Below, piece by piece: positions 43,952-52,715 of a DNA stretch of 64,000 nucleotides; positions within the stretch are counted from its first letter, which is position 1; each line of letters opens with the position of its first letter. The notes under the pieces were generated by a model. It saw nothing but the letters and a program-made list of their open reading frames with translations. It was not told the DNA's origin and ran no database searches. The stretch comes from an uncultured Flavobacteriaceae bacterium (GTDB taxonomy: Bacteria > Bacteroidota > Bacteroidia > Flavobacteriales > Flavobacteriaceae), in assembly GCA_947493535.1 (NCBI GenBank), contig CANLRK010000001.1:124001-188000 (forward strand), given 5' to 3'. The position numbers and the translations under genes are program-made.

Positions 43952-44917
43952 ATGAAAATTACTGCTGCTGAAGTAAATAAATTAAGAAAAGCTACTGGTG
44001 CCGGAATGATGGACTGTAAAAAAGCACTAGTTGAAGCTGAAGGTGATTTTGATAAAGCAATTGAAGTATTGCGTAAAAAAGGACAGAAAGTTGCTGCAAA
44101 AAGAGCTGATAGAGACTCTTCTGAAGGAGCTGCTATAGCTGTTGTAAATAATGATGCTACTTCTGGTGTTGTTATATCTTTAAACTGCGAAACTGACTTT
44201 GTTGCTAAAAACGAATCTTTCGTAAACTTAGCTAAAGAATTAGCTAACACTGCTTTAAACTACAACACAAAAGAAGATTTCTTAGCTGCTGACTTTAACG
44301 GTATTACAGTTGCTGAAAAATTAACTGAGCAAACTGGAGTTATAGGTGAGAAAATTGAAATAGGTGGATTTAAAAAATTAAACGCACCTTTCGTAGGTTC
44401 ATATATTCATGCTGGTAACAAAATTGCTTCTATCGTTGGGTTATCTACTAAAGTGGATAACGCAGAAACCTTAGGTAAAGATCTTGCTATGCAAGCTGCT
44501 GCAATGGGAGCAACTACATTATCTTACAAAGATTTTGACCCTGCTTTTGTTGCCTCAGAAACTGAAGCAAGAATTGCTGTTATCGAAAAAGAAAATATTG
44601 AATTAGGACGTTTAGGAAAAACACTTAAAAATGTTCCTCAATATATTTCAATGGCTCAAATTAATGATTCTGTTCTTGCTAAAGCTGAAGAAGAAGCAAA
44701 AACACAATTAGCTGCCGAAGGTAAACCAGAAAAAATCTGGGATAAAATTTTACCAGGTAAAATTGAGCGTTTTATTTCTGATAACACAACACTTGACAAA
44801 GAGTTATGTTTATTAGACCAAGAATTTATTAAAGACAGCAAACAAAATGTTGCCGAGTATGTAAAAACATATGGTGATGTTGATGTTACTGGTTTTGAAA
44901 GAGTATCTTTAGCTTAA
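43952..44917 (+). CDS. tsf: Elongation factor Ts
   Basis: 321 residues, longer than the 283 of E. coli. The N-terminal UBA-like domain and TDF motif are seen (VNKLRKATGAGMMDCKKALVEA; NCETDFVAKNESF), and the C-terminal part includes the EF-Tu contact region. The extra length is a roughly 40-residue insertion after ATTLSYKDFDPAFV (ASETEARIAVIEKENIELGR), usual in Bacteroidota. It exchanges GDP for GTP on EF-Tu. Confidence 0.97.
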   Translation: MKITAAEVNKLRKATGAGMMDCKKALVEAEGDFDKAIEVLRKKGQKVAAKRADRDSSEGAAIAVVNNDATSGVVISLNCETDFVAKNESFVNLAKELANTALNYNTKEDFLAADFNGITVAEKLTEQTGVIGEKIEIGGFKKLNAPFVGSYIHAGNKIASIVGLSTKVDNAETLGKDLAMQAAAMGATTLSYKDFDPAFVASETEARIAVIEKENIELGRLGKTLKNVPQYISMAQINDSVLAKAEEEAKTQLAAEGKPEKIWDKILPGKIERFISDNTTLDKELCLLDQEFIKDSKQNVAEYVKTYGDVDVTGFERVSLA

Positions 44918-44940
44918 GTACTTGCTCAAATAATATACAT

Positions 44941-44972
44941 AAAAAGCTTCTCATACCTGAGAAGCTTTTTTT
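44941..44972 (+). terminator. Terminator after tsf
   Basis: A 13-bp stem AAAAAGCTTCTCA/TGAGAAGCTTTTT with a 4-base loop, followed by T. Confidence 0.92.
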
Positions 44973-45025
44973 ATTCATTCAACCAGAAATCTAGTACGTA
45001 AAACTTTATTTATCGTATTTAAATA

Positions 45026-45055
45026 TTGAAAAAAAGGAATTCAAATGTATATTTG
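45026..45055 (+). promoter_or_regulatory. pyrH promoter (decides the pyrH start)
   Basis: TTG (45026-45028), 19 bases, then TATATTTG (45048-45055) followed by GCA. It overlaps an in-frame TTG-initiated extension, which therefore cannot be translated from this transcript. Confidence 0.75.
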
Positions 45056-45073
45056 CACAAATCATTCACAACT

Positions 45074-45781
45074 ATGCACTACAAAAGAGTCCTTTTAAAA
45101 CTTTCTGGAGAAGCCTTAATGGGCGATCGTCAATATGGTATTGACCCGAAAAGATTAGCCGAATATGCTGAAGATATTAAAGAATTGGTAGACAGAAATG
45201 TTGAAGTTGCCATAGTTATTGGTGGTGGAAATATTTTTAGAGGTGTTGCTGGAGCTAGTAACGGAATGGATCGTGTACAAGGAGATTATATGGGAATGTT
45301 AGCTACTGTTATCAACGGTTTAGCCTTACAAAGTGCTTTAGAAGATGCCGATGTACAAACAAGACTACAAACGGCCATTAAAATTGAAGCTATTGCTGAA
45401 CCTTATATCAAAAGAAGAGCAACTAGGCATTTAGAAAAAGGGCGTGTAGTTATTTTTGGATCAGGGACAGGTAACCCATATTTTACAACCGATTCAGCAG
45501 CTGTTTTACGCGCTATTGAAATAAACGCAGATGTTATTCTAAAAGGAACACGAGTTGACGGAATATATACCGAAGACCCTGAAAAAAATCCAGAAGCAAC
45601 AAAATACAATAATATTTCCTTTGATGATGCTATTCAAAAAGGTTTAAAAGTAATGGATATGACCGCTTTTACTTTAAGTCAAGAAAACAATTTACCTATT
45701 ATAGTTTTTGATATGAATACAAAAGGAAACCTACTTAAAGTTGTTTTAGGAGAACAAATAGGAACTAAAGTTGATAACTAA
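45074..45781 (+). CDS. pyrH: UMP kinase
   Basis: 235 residues of the amino-acid-kinase fold; phosphorylates UMP to UDP in pyrimidine synthesis. The phosphate-binding start [24 protein letters not shown] and the C-terminal [16 protein letters not shown] are standard. The frame is open 16 codons further upstream to a TTG at 45026, but that TTG is the -33 element of the promoter and the added residues are not conserved, so I start at the ATG on 45074. It is followed by frr, the usual pairing. Confidence 0.96.
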   Translation: MHYKRVLLKLSGEALMGDRQYGIDPKRLAEYAEDIKELVDRNVEVAIVIGGGNIFRGVAGASNGMDRVQGDYMGMLATVINGLALQSALEDADVQTRLQTAIKIEAIAEPYIKRRATRHLEKGRVVIFGSGTGNPYFTTDSAAVLRAIEINADVILKGTRVDGIYTEDPEKNPEATKYNNISFDDAIQKGLKVMDMTAFTLSQENNLPIIVFDMNTKGNLLKVVLGEQIGTKVDN

Positions 45782-45787
45782 TTTGAT

Positions 45788-45795
45788 TATATTTG
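45788..45795 (+). promoter_or_regulatory. Possible internal -7 element before frr
   Basis: TATATTTG, 37 bases before the frr ATG. The nearest TTG is only 14 bases upstream, so it is either weak or incidental. Confidence 0.35.
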
Positions 45796-45831
45796 GCTTA
45801 ATTATTGAGCTAAACAATAAAAATTTAATTT

Positions 45832-46383
45832 ATGGAAGATATTAATTTCATTATAGACAGCGCTAAAGAAGGTATGAACAATGCCATTACTCACCTTGAA
45901 AAACAACTACTTACTATTAGAGCAGGTAAAGCTTCTCCTGCAATGTTAAGTAGCGTTATGGTTGATTATTATGGTGCTGCTACTCCCCTTTCTCAAGTAG
46001 CCAATGTTAACACTCCAGACGCTAGAACTATTACTGTACAGCCTTGGGAAAAAAATTTAATGCAAGAGATTGAAAAAGCAATCTTAAACGCTAACTTAGG
46101 CTTAAACCCTATGAACAATGGAGAAAGCATAATTATAAATGTTCCTACTCCTACTGAAGAAAGAAGACGAGAGTTAGCAAAACAAGCAAAAGCTGAAGCT
46201 GAAGATGCTAAAGTTGTTATCAGAAATAATCGTAAAGAAGCAAATAATGAAATAAAAAAACTTGATGCTTCTGACGACATGAAAAAAAATGCTGAAGCAT
46301 CCGTTCAAGAATTAACAGATAGTTTTGTTAAGAAAATTGACGAAATCTATGTTGTAAAAGAAAAAGATATAATGACAGTGTAA
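45832..46383 (+). CDS. frr: Ribosome recycling factor
   Basis: 183 residues, of normal length for the family. It has the conserved N-terminal helix (THLEKQLLTIRAGKASPAML), the beta domain (ARTITVQPWEKNLMQEIEKA) and the C-terminal helix with long charged runs. It splits post-termination ribosomes together with EF-G. It lies 50 bases behind pyrH in the usual order. Confidence 0.97.
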   Translation: MEDINFIIDSAKEGMNNAITHLEKQLLTIRAGKASPAMLSSVMVDYYGAATPLSQVANVNTPDARTITVQPWEKNLMQEIEKAILNANLGLNPMNNGESIIINVPTPTEERRRELAKQAKAEAEDAKVVIRNNRKEANNEIKKLDASDDMKKNAEASVQELTDSFVKKIDEIYVVKEKDIMTV

Positions 46384-46406
46384 TTTTCATTACTTAAATT
46401 CATCTG

Positions 46407-46430
46407 AAACGGCTTTATAGCCGTTTTTTT
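46407..46430 (+). terminator. Terminator after frr
   Basis: AAACGGC (46407-46413) and GCCGTTT (46420-46426) with a 6-base loop and T run. Confidence 0.85.
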
Positions 46431-46457
46431 TATACCTAAACTTAATTGCAAATTGCA

Positions 46458-46465
46458 TACCTTTG
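46458..46465 (+). promoter_or_regulatory. -7 element before the MMPL gene
   Basis: TACCTTTG followed by GCA, 17 bases before the ATG at 46483; no -33 TTG at the right distance. Confidence 0.5.
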
Positions 46466-46482
46466 CATCCTAATTTACTGTA

Positions 46483-48873
46483 ATGACAAAATTATTTAGC
46501 GTAGGTTTTTGGGCTGCAGTTGCCCGCATGATTTTAAAAAACAGAATCACAATTTTAATTGTGCTGACTCTCATTACTGTTGCTTTAGCCTATCAGTTTA
46601 AAAACATGCGCTTCACTTATACTGAAGCCAACTTACTGCCTGATGATCATAAAGTAAATGAAGCCTATTTTGACTTTTTAGATAAATTTGGAGAAGAAGG
46701 AAACTTAATAATTTTAGGTGTGCAAGACAATGATTTTTTTACACCAGAAAAATTTAATGCATGGAACACCCTTTCCGACGAATTAAATAAACACGAAGAC
46801 GTTTCCTTAGTTATTGGAGTTGGAAACCTTCAAACCTTACATAGAAACGACAGCTTAAAAGCTTTTGATTTAGAGCCACTACTAACTAACCCTGTAAAAA
46901 CTCAAAACGAATTAGACAACCTAAAAACTAAATTATATTACAACCTCCCTTTTTACGATAAATTTTTATTTAATGCAGAAACAAATACTTTCAGGACCGC
47001 AGTTTATATAAATAAAGCTATTGTAAATAAACCTGAACGAAAAAGATTAATTGAAAACTTTATCATTCCTAAAATAGATGCTTTTAAAAAGAGTACCAAT
47101 CTAAAAGTTTATGTTTCAGGAATGCCTTATATCAGAACACTAAATTCAAGTACAATTATTAGTGAAATTTCTTCGTTTATTTTTGCCGCGCTTGCCGTTA
47201 CTGGATTTATTTTCTTTTTATTTTTTCGTTCGTTTCGAGCTACATTTATATCCTTATTTACAGTAATTATTGGAGTAATGTGGACCTTTGGTTTCCTCGG
47301 GCTACTGCAATATGAAATAACGGTTCTAACAGCAATAATTCCTCCATTAATTATTGTTATTGGTATACCGAACTGTATATTTTTAATAAACAAATACCAA
47401 TCGGAAGTTAAAAAACACGGTAATCAGGCCAAATCATTACAACGTGTAATCACAAAAATAGGTAACGCTACTTTAATGACCAATGTAACTACCGCTGCAG
47501 GTTTTGCTACTTTTATACTTACAAAAAGTGATTTGCTAAAAGAATTTGGAGTCGTGGCCTCATTAAGTATTCTCTCAATTTTTGCTATTTCACTTCTTGT
47601 AATTCCTATCATTTATAGCTTTATGCCATTACCCAAAGCAAAACATTTAAAACACCTAAACAAAAGGTGGATTGATGGGTTTGTAAATTGGATGGAGCAT
47701 ATGGTAAAAAACAAACGTATTACTATATACACAAGTTCAGTGCTTTTACTAATAGTAAGTATGATTGGTATTTTTCAAATACAAGTAACTGGAAGTTTGA
47801 TTGAAGACATGCCTAAAGACACCGAATTCTTTAGAGATATTCGTTTTTTTGAAAAAGAGTTTGATGGAATTATGCCTGTTGAATTTATGATTGACACCAA
47901 ACGAAAAAAAGGAGTCATGAAATTAGCCACTTTAAAGCGTATGGAAAAACTTGAAGAGGCTATCATAGAAATTCCAGAACTTTCTAAACCAATGTCTGTA
48001 GTAGAAGTAGTTAAATACGCCAAACAAGCTTACTATAATGGTAATCCTAAATACTACCAATTGCCTACATCTCAAGAAAAAAACTTTATCTTCTCTTATG
48101 CCAAAAACGCAAAAGGGGATAGCAATTTAATGAAAAGTTATGCCGACAGTACCGGACAGTACGCTAGAATAACAACCTTTATGAAAGACATTAGCACCGA
48201 CCGTATGGAAGCTATTGAAACTCAATTAAAGCAAAAAATTTCTAAAATTTTTCCTGAAGACCGCTATACTGTTAGTATGACAGGGAAAGCACTTGTTTTT
48301 CAAAAAGGAACTAAATATTTACGCAACAACTTATTTTTATCACTCGGGTTAGCCATTGTTATTATATCATTATTTATGGCATATATGTTTCGTTCAGCCA
48401 GAATGATTGTTGTATCATTAATCCCAAACCTGTTACCTTTAGTAATTACAGCAGGTTTAATGGGTTATTTAGGCGTACCCATAAAACCATCAACCATTTT
48501 AGTGTTTAGTATTGCTTTTGGTATTTCTGTGGATGATACAATACATTTTCTTGCTAAATACCGTCAAGAGTTACAAGCTCACAATTGGCAAATAAGAAAG
48601 TCTGTATATGCAGCCTTGCGCGAAACTGGAGTCAGTATGTTTTACACCTCTATCGTTTTATTTTTTGGTTTTTCTGTGTTTACTATTTCAAGCTTTGGAG
48701 GTACCGTTGCCCTAGGAGGCTTGGTTTCTGCAACCTTACTTTTTGCCATGCTAGCTAACCTATTGCTGCTACCATCTTTATTACTATCACTAGAAAGAAG
48801 TATTGCAAATAAAAAAGTATTTAAAAAGCCAAGTATTGATATTCTCCCTGAAGAAGGAGAAGATGAAATATAA
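46483..48873 (+). CDS. RND-superfamily (MMPL-like) membrane exporter
   Basis: 796 residues with the RND duplication: TM1 (TILIVLTLITVALAY), a periplasmic domain, five clustered spans, then the same arrangement again. The second half has the proton-relay-like GISVDDTIHFLAKYRQEL, while the matching place in the first half reads GIPNCIFLINKYQ without acidic residues, so only one half seems competent for proton coupling. It has no adaptor or outer-membrane gene nearby. MMPL/HpnN-type relatives move lipids or hydrophobic molecules, which is a possible role. It is monocistronic, ending in a perfect terminator. Confidence 0.88.
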   Translation: MTKLFSVGFWAAVARMILKNRITILIVLTLITVALAYQFKNMRFTYTEANLLPDDHKVNEAYFDFLDKFGEEGNLIILGVQDNDFFTPEKFNAWNTLSDELNKHEDVSLVIGVGNLQTLHRNDSLKAFDLEPLLTNPVKTQNELDNLKTKLYYNLPFYDKFLFNAETNTFRTAVYINKAIVNKPERKRLIENFIIPKIDAFKKSTNLKVYVSGMPYIRTLNSSTIISEISSFIFAALAVTGFIFFLFFRSFRATFISLFTVIIGVMWTFGFLGLLQYEITVLTAIIPPLIIVIGIPNCIFLINKYQSEVKKHGNQAKSLQRVITKIGNATLMTNVTTAAGFATFILTKSDLLKEFGVVASLSILSIFAISLLVIPIIYSFMPLPKAKHLKHLNKRWIDGFVNWMEHMVKNKRITIYTSSVLLLIVSMIGIFQIQVTGSLIEDMPKDTEFFRDIRFFEKEFDGIMPVEFMIDTKRKKGVMKLATLKRMEKLEEAIIEIPELSKPMSVVEVVKYAKQAYYNGNPKYYQLPTSQEKNFIFSYAKNAKGDSNLMKSYADSTGQYARITTFMKDISTDRMEAIETQLKQKISKIFPEDRYTVSMTGKALVFQKGTKYLRNNLFLSLGLAIVIISLFMAYMFRSARMIVVSLIPNLLPLVITAGLMGYLGVPIKPSTILVFSIAFGISVDDTIHFLAKYRQELQAHNWQIRKSVYAALRETGVSMFYTSIVLFFGFSVFTISSFGGTVALGGLVSATLLFAMLANLLLLPSLLLSLERSIANKKVFKKPSIDILPEEGEDEI

Positions 48874-48903
48874 AAAAAACGCTAGCAATTGCTAGCGTTT
48901 TTT
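48874..48903 (+). terminator. Terminator after the MMPL gene
   Basis: A 30-base perfect palindrome (AAAAAACGCTAGCAA and its complement). Confidence 0.92.
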
Positions 48904-48985
48904 ACCCCAAAAAACTTACCTAATAAACTTGTATGTTTATCAACATAAGTTAAGTGCAATTTATACATTATCTACAAACTACAAC

Positions 48986-49007
48986 ATACCAAAAATCTGG
49001 TATTTTT
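48986..49007 (+). terminator. Small stem-loop with T run in the asnS upstream region
   Basis: ATACCA (48986-48991) pairs with TGGTAT (48998-49003), followed by TTTT. It has no gene upstream within 80 bases, so it may end a short unannotated transcript or be fortuitous. Confidence 0.35.
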
Positions 49008-49008
49008 A

Positions 49009-49028
49009 TATCACTAAATATAGTGATA
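49009..49028. promoter_or_regulatory. Inverted repeat upstream of the asnS promoter
   Basis: TATCACTA and TAGTGATA form a perfect 8+8 bp palindrome with a 4-base spacer, 22 bases before the -33 element. A binding site for an unknown regulator is possible. The rest of the 273-base gap before asnS holds the two terminators and the promoter and no gene. Confidence 0.45.
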
Positions 49029-49050
49029 CATTACTTTTAGCATAAAGTTA

Positions 49051-49079
49051 TTGTAGTGCTTATAAATGATTTATATTTG
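49051..49079 (+). promoter_or_regulatory. asnS promoter
   Basis: TTG (49051-49053), 18 bases, then TATATTTG (49072-49079) running into GCAAAC. Confidence 0.78.
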
Positions 49080-49146
49080 CAAACGGAAAAAACATAAAAA
49101 ACGCGATTAATTAAAAATTGCATTATCATAATAAAAAAATTAACAG

Positions 49147-50580
49147 ATGAACTCAACATCAGTTTCTGAACTATTAAAAGGAGAACTCCTATTACAAGAA
49201 ATAACCATAAAAGGATGGGTAAGAACATTTAGAGCAAACCGTTTTATTGCACTAAATGATGGTTCTACAATTAATAACATACAATGTGTTGTTGATTTTG
49301 AAAATACCGACCCTGAAGTGTTAAAAAGGATTACCACTGGGGCAGCTATAGAAATAAAGGGTACCTTAATTGAAAGTCAAGGTAAAGGTCAGTCTGTTGA
49401 AATAGAGGTTGCATCAATTATTATTTTAGGCGATTCTGACCCTGAATCTTACCCTATCCAACCTAAAAAACACAGTTTTGAGTTTTTACGTGAAAATGCC
49501 CACTTAAGAACACGAACCAATACATTTAGCGCTGTGATGCGGTTACGCTCTGCATTATCATTTGCTGTGCATCAATATTTCAACACCAACGGTTTTTACT
49601 ATATGCACACTCCTATTATAACTGGAAGTGATGCAGAAGGTGCTGGAGAAATGTTTCAGGTAACTAATTTAGATATTAAAAACCCTCCTGTTACCGAAGA
49701 AGGAGCTATTGACTACAGCAAAGATTTTTTCGGAAAAGAAACCAATTTAACTGTTTCTGGCCAGCTAGAAGCTGAAACCTATGCTATGTCACTTGGTAAA
49801 GTGTATACTTTTGGCCCAACGTTCAGAGCTGAAAACTCTAATACTTCTCGTCATCTTTCTGAATTCTGGATGATAGAACCTGAAGTTGCCTTTATGGACT
49901 TAGCAGGAAATATGGATTTAGCCGAAGATTTCTTAAAATATGTTATCAATTATATTCTTGAAAACAACCAGGAAGACTTAACATTTTTAGAGAAAAGGTT
50001 ACTAGACGAAGAAAAGAGCAAACCTCAAAAAGATCGTAGCGAATTAAGTTTAATTGAAAAACTGAAATTTGTTACCGAAAACAACTTTAAACGTGTGAGC
50101 TACACTGAGGCAATTGAAATCTTAAAGAATTGCAAACCTAATAAAAAGAAAAAATTCAACTATTTAATTGAAGATTGGGGTGCTGATTTACAAAGTGAAC
50201 ACGAACGTTATTTAGTTGAGAAACACTTTAAATGCCCCGTAATTCTTTTTGATTACCCAGCAAACATTAAGGCTTTTTATATGCGCTTAAATGACGATGA
50301 GAAAACCGTGCGAGCTATGGATATTTTATTCCCTGGTATTGGTGAAATGGTAGGAGGATCTCAACGTGAGGAACGCTTAGACGTTTTACTTGACAAAATG
50401 AAAGCCATTGATATTGACGAAAAAGAATTGTGGTGGTATACCGATTTACGCAAATACGGTTCAGCAGTACACTCGGGTTTCGGACTTGGTTTTGAACGAT
50501 TAGTAATGTTTGCTACAGGAATGAGTAATATTAGAGATGTTATTCCTTTTCCAAGAACCCCGCAAAATGCCGAGTTTTAA
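49147..50580 (+). CDS. asnS: Asparaginyl-tRNA synthetase
   Basis: 477 residues, a class IIb synthetase. The OB anticodon-binding domain (ITIKGWVRTFRANRFIALND) is followed by the catalytic core with motif 2 (FGPTFRAENSNTSRHLSEFW) and motif 3 (HSGFGLGFERLVMFATGM). An insertion of about 100 residues (LEKRLLDEEKSKPQKDRSEL) is found in Bacteroidota-type AsnRS. It charges tRNA-Asn directly. It is monocistronic. Confidence 0.97.
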   Translation: MNSTSVSELLKGELLLQEITIKGWVRTFRANRFIALNDGSTINNIQCVVDFENTDPEVLKRITTGAAIEIKGTLIESQGKGQSVEIEVASIIILGDSDPESYPIQPKKHSFEFLRENAHLRTRTNTFSAVMRLRSALSFAVHQYFNTNGFYYMHTPIITGSDAEGAGEMFQVTNLDIKNPPVTEEGAIDYSKDFFGKETNLTVSGQLEAETYAMSLGKVYTFGPTFRAENSNTSRHLSEFWMIEPEVAFMDLAGNMDLAEDFLKYVINYILENNQEDLTFLEKRLLDEEKSKPQKDRSELSLIEKLKFVTENNFKRVSYTEAIEILKNCKPNKKKKFNYLIEDWGADLQSEHERYLVEKHFKCPVILFDYPANIKAFYMRLNDDEKTVRAMDILFPGIGEMVGGSQREERLDVLLDKMKAIDIDEKELWWYTDLRKYGSAVHSGFGLGFERLVMFATGMSNIRDVIPFPRTPQNAEF

Positions 50581-50604
50581 AAATCAAAATAAACTTATAA
50601 AACT

Positions 50605-50641
50605 AACCTACAAGATTTCAAAAACCTTGTAGGTTTTTTTA
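50605..50641 (+). terminator. Terminator after asnS
   Basis: AACCTACAAG (50605-50614) and CTTGTAGGTT (50626-50635) followed by a T run. It lies immediately before rpoN. Confidence 0.88.
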
Positions 50642-50651
50642 TCTTTACAAT

Positions 50652-52106
50652 ATGCTTAAACAATATTTACATTTTAAATTATCACAAAAATTATCACCTC
50701 AACAAATACAGTTGATGAAGTTAATTCAATTGCCTACACAAGCTTTTGAGCAGCGTGTAAAGCAAGAACTTGAAGAAAACCCTGCTTTAGATGATAATAA
50801 AGAAGAGTATAATGATGATGTTTTTCAAGATAATGAGTATGATGATTCTTATGATAGCGAATCTATAAACACAGACGATATAAATATTGATGAGTATTTA
50901 AGTGATGATGATACCCCTAGTTATCGCTTACAGGCAAACAATTACAGTTCTGACGATGAAGAAAAAAGTGTTCCATACGCTTCAGGAATGACCTTTACAC
51001 AATATCTTATCAACCAATTAAACACCTTTAGTTTAAACGAACAAGAGTATTTAATTGCTGAGTTTTTGGTTGGTAGCATTGGCGAAAGCGGTTATATTAG
51101 AAGAAACTTAACAGATATTGTAGATGATTTAGCCTTTACTCAAGGCGTATACACTGATGAAACTGAGGTAGAAAAAGTATTAAAAATAGTACACAAACTA
51201 GAACCCACAGGAGTTGGCGCAAGAAACCTACAGGAATGTTTATTGCTACAATTAAAGCAAAAACCCAAAACAAAAACTATCGAGCTTGCTACAAGCATTA
51301 TTGATGAAAGTTTTGAACAGTTTGCAAAAAAGCATTATAAAAAGTTAATTCATAAATTTTCTGTTTCAGAAGATGATTTAAAAGACGCTATTAGTGAAAT
51401 AGAAAAGTTAAACCCAAAACCTGGAGGGAGTTATTCAGGTAATAACAAAATTACAGAACACGTTGTACCTGACTTCAGCATCAAAATTGTTGACGGTGAA
51501 TTAGAACTTACTTTAAACGGTAGAAATGCCCCTGAGTTACATATTTCCCGAGAGTACAGTAACATGCTTAAAGGATATAAAGAAAGTAAAAACAAAAGTA
51601 AATCACAAAAGGATGCTGTACAGTTTATTAAACAAAAACTAGATGCAGCAAAATGGTTTATTGATGCAATAAAGCAACGTCAGCAAACCCTATACGTCAC
51701 TATGTCAGCCATTATGAACTATCAAAAAGAATACCTGCTTAGTGGTGATGAGATGGATTTAAAACCTATGATTTTAAAAGACATTGCTGATGAAATTGAC
51801 ATGGATATTTCTACTGTATCACGAGTAGCTAACAGCAAATACGTAAATACTCCTTATGGAACAAAACTGATAAAAGAGTTTTTCTCCGAAGCCATGAAAA
51901 ATGACAAAGGTGAAGACGTTTCTACAAGAGAAATAAAAAAAATATTAGAAACTGTTGTTGCTAATGAAGATAAGAAGAAACCCCTTACAGATGAAAAGTT
52001 GGCTCAACACCTAAAAGAAAAAGGATATCCTATTGCCCGAAGAACCATAGCTAAATATCGTGAGCAATTAGACATTCCTGTAGCTAGATTGCGTAAAAAA
52101 ATATAG
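50652..52106 (+). CDS. rpoN: RNA polymerase sigma-54 factor
   Basis: 484 residues. Region I is Gln/Leu-rich (LHFKLSQKLSPQQIQLMKLI) and reads MKLIQLPTQAFEQRVKQELE with the ENPAL motif. Region II is a very acidic linker (about residues 45-110, mostly D, E, S, N). The core-binding domain follows, then an HTH, and the RpoN box ARRTIAKYRE is near the C-terminus. It recognises -24/-12 promoters and needs AAA+ activators, none of which are in this window. It starts only ten bases after the asnS terminator; no TAnnTTTG element is visible in between. The next gene starts three bases after its stop. Confidence 0.96.
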   Translation: MLKQYLHFKLSQKLSPQQIQLMKLIQLPTQAFEQRVKQELEENPALDDNKEEYNDDVFQDNEYDDSYDSESINTDDINIDEYLSDDDTPSYRLQANNYSSDDEEKSVPYASGMTFTQYLINQLNTFSLNEQEYLIAEFLVGSIGESGYIRRNLTDIVDDLAFTQGVYTDETEVEKVLKIVHKLEPTGVGARNLQECLLLQLKQKPKTKTIELATSIIDESFEQFAKKHYKKLIHKFSVSEDDLKDAISEIEKLNPKPGGSYSGNNKITEHVVPDFSIKIVDGELELTLNGRNAPELHISREYSNMLKGYKESKNKSKSQKDAVQFIKQKLDAAKWFIDAIKQRQQTLYVTMSAIMNYQKEYLLSGDEMDLKPMILKDIADEIDMDISTVSRVANSKYVNTPYGTKLIKEFFSEAMKNDKGEDVSTREIKKILETVVANEDKKKPLTDEKLAQHLKEKGYPIARRTIAKYREQLDIPVARLRKKI

Positions 52107-52109
52107 TTT

Positions 52110-52715
52110 TTGAATAAATTTTTAACATACGCATCATACCTACTTCACCCCTTATTCATGCCGTTTTTAGGAGTCGTATTATTTTTTTCTAAAACATCAA
52201 AATACTATGCTCCCGAATATATAGAAGGACGCCTTATTCAATTATTTATACTTACCATTATTATCCCTATTTTGGTTTTTAGAGTATTGAAAAAGCTGCG
52301 CCTTACCTCATCAATAATGATGGAGTCTGTATCCGAGAGGAAAATACCATACCTTATTGCTGTTTTACTAAATCTATACATAACACAATATACACTCAAT
52401 AATTCTCAAGATGTTGAATTGTATTATTTTTTTGCTGGAATAAGTTTTACAGCTATCGCTTTTTTAATACTCAGCTATTTAAACTTTAAAGCTAGTTTAC
52501 ACTCGGCAGCTATAGGAGGGTTAACCATGTTTTGTACTGCAGTAAGTATACATTACCAATTAAATATGATTCTCTTAATAGGACTATTGCTTTTCTGTAA
52601 TGGTGTAGTAGCTAGTTCAAGACTACACCTAAAAGCACACACAAGTCTTGAACTTATAATTGGTGGTTTAATGGGCGTATCTCCACAGTTTATGATGATG
52701 ATTTATTGGGTTTAA
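52110..52715 (+). CDS. Integral membrane protein with PAP2-like motifs
   Basis: 201 residues, about six membrane spans. The C-terminal half retains two of the three phosphatidic-acid-phosphatase motifs: FKASLHSAA (near 126-134, like PSGH) and SSRLHLKAHTSLE (Ser170, Arg171, His177, Glu181; SRx5Hx3D with Glu for Asp). Motif 1 (KxxxxxxRP) is not evident, so activity is uncertain. The start is TTG three bases after the rpoN stop; SYLLHPLFMP just after it is typical for the N-terminus of this family. It is probably translated with rpoN. Confidence 0.75.
   Translation: MNKFLTYASYLLHPLFMPFLGVVLFFSKTSKYYAPEYIEGRLIQLFILTIIIPILVFRVLKKLRLTSSIMMESVSERKIPYLIAVLLNLYITQYTLNNSQDVELYYFFAGISFTAIAFLILSYLNFKASLHSAAIGGLTMFCTAVSIHYQLNMILLIGLLLFCNGVVASSRLHLKAHTSLELIIGGLMGVSPQFMMMIYWV

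Noticed and set aside
43780-44250. A 156-codon open frame antisense to the rpsB tail and tsf
   Set aside because: Its Phe/Ser-rich composition comes from reading the Lys/Glu/Ala-rich codons in reverse; both real genes are certain.
45026-45073. TTG-initiated 16-codon extension of pyrH
   Set aside because: It coincides with the promoter, and its residues are not part of the UMP kinase family.
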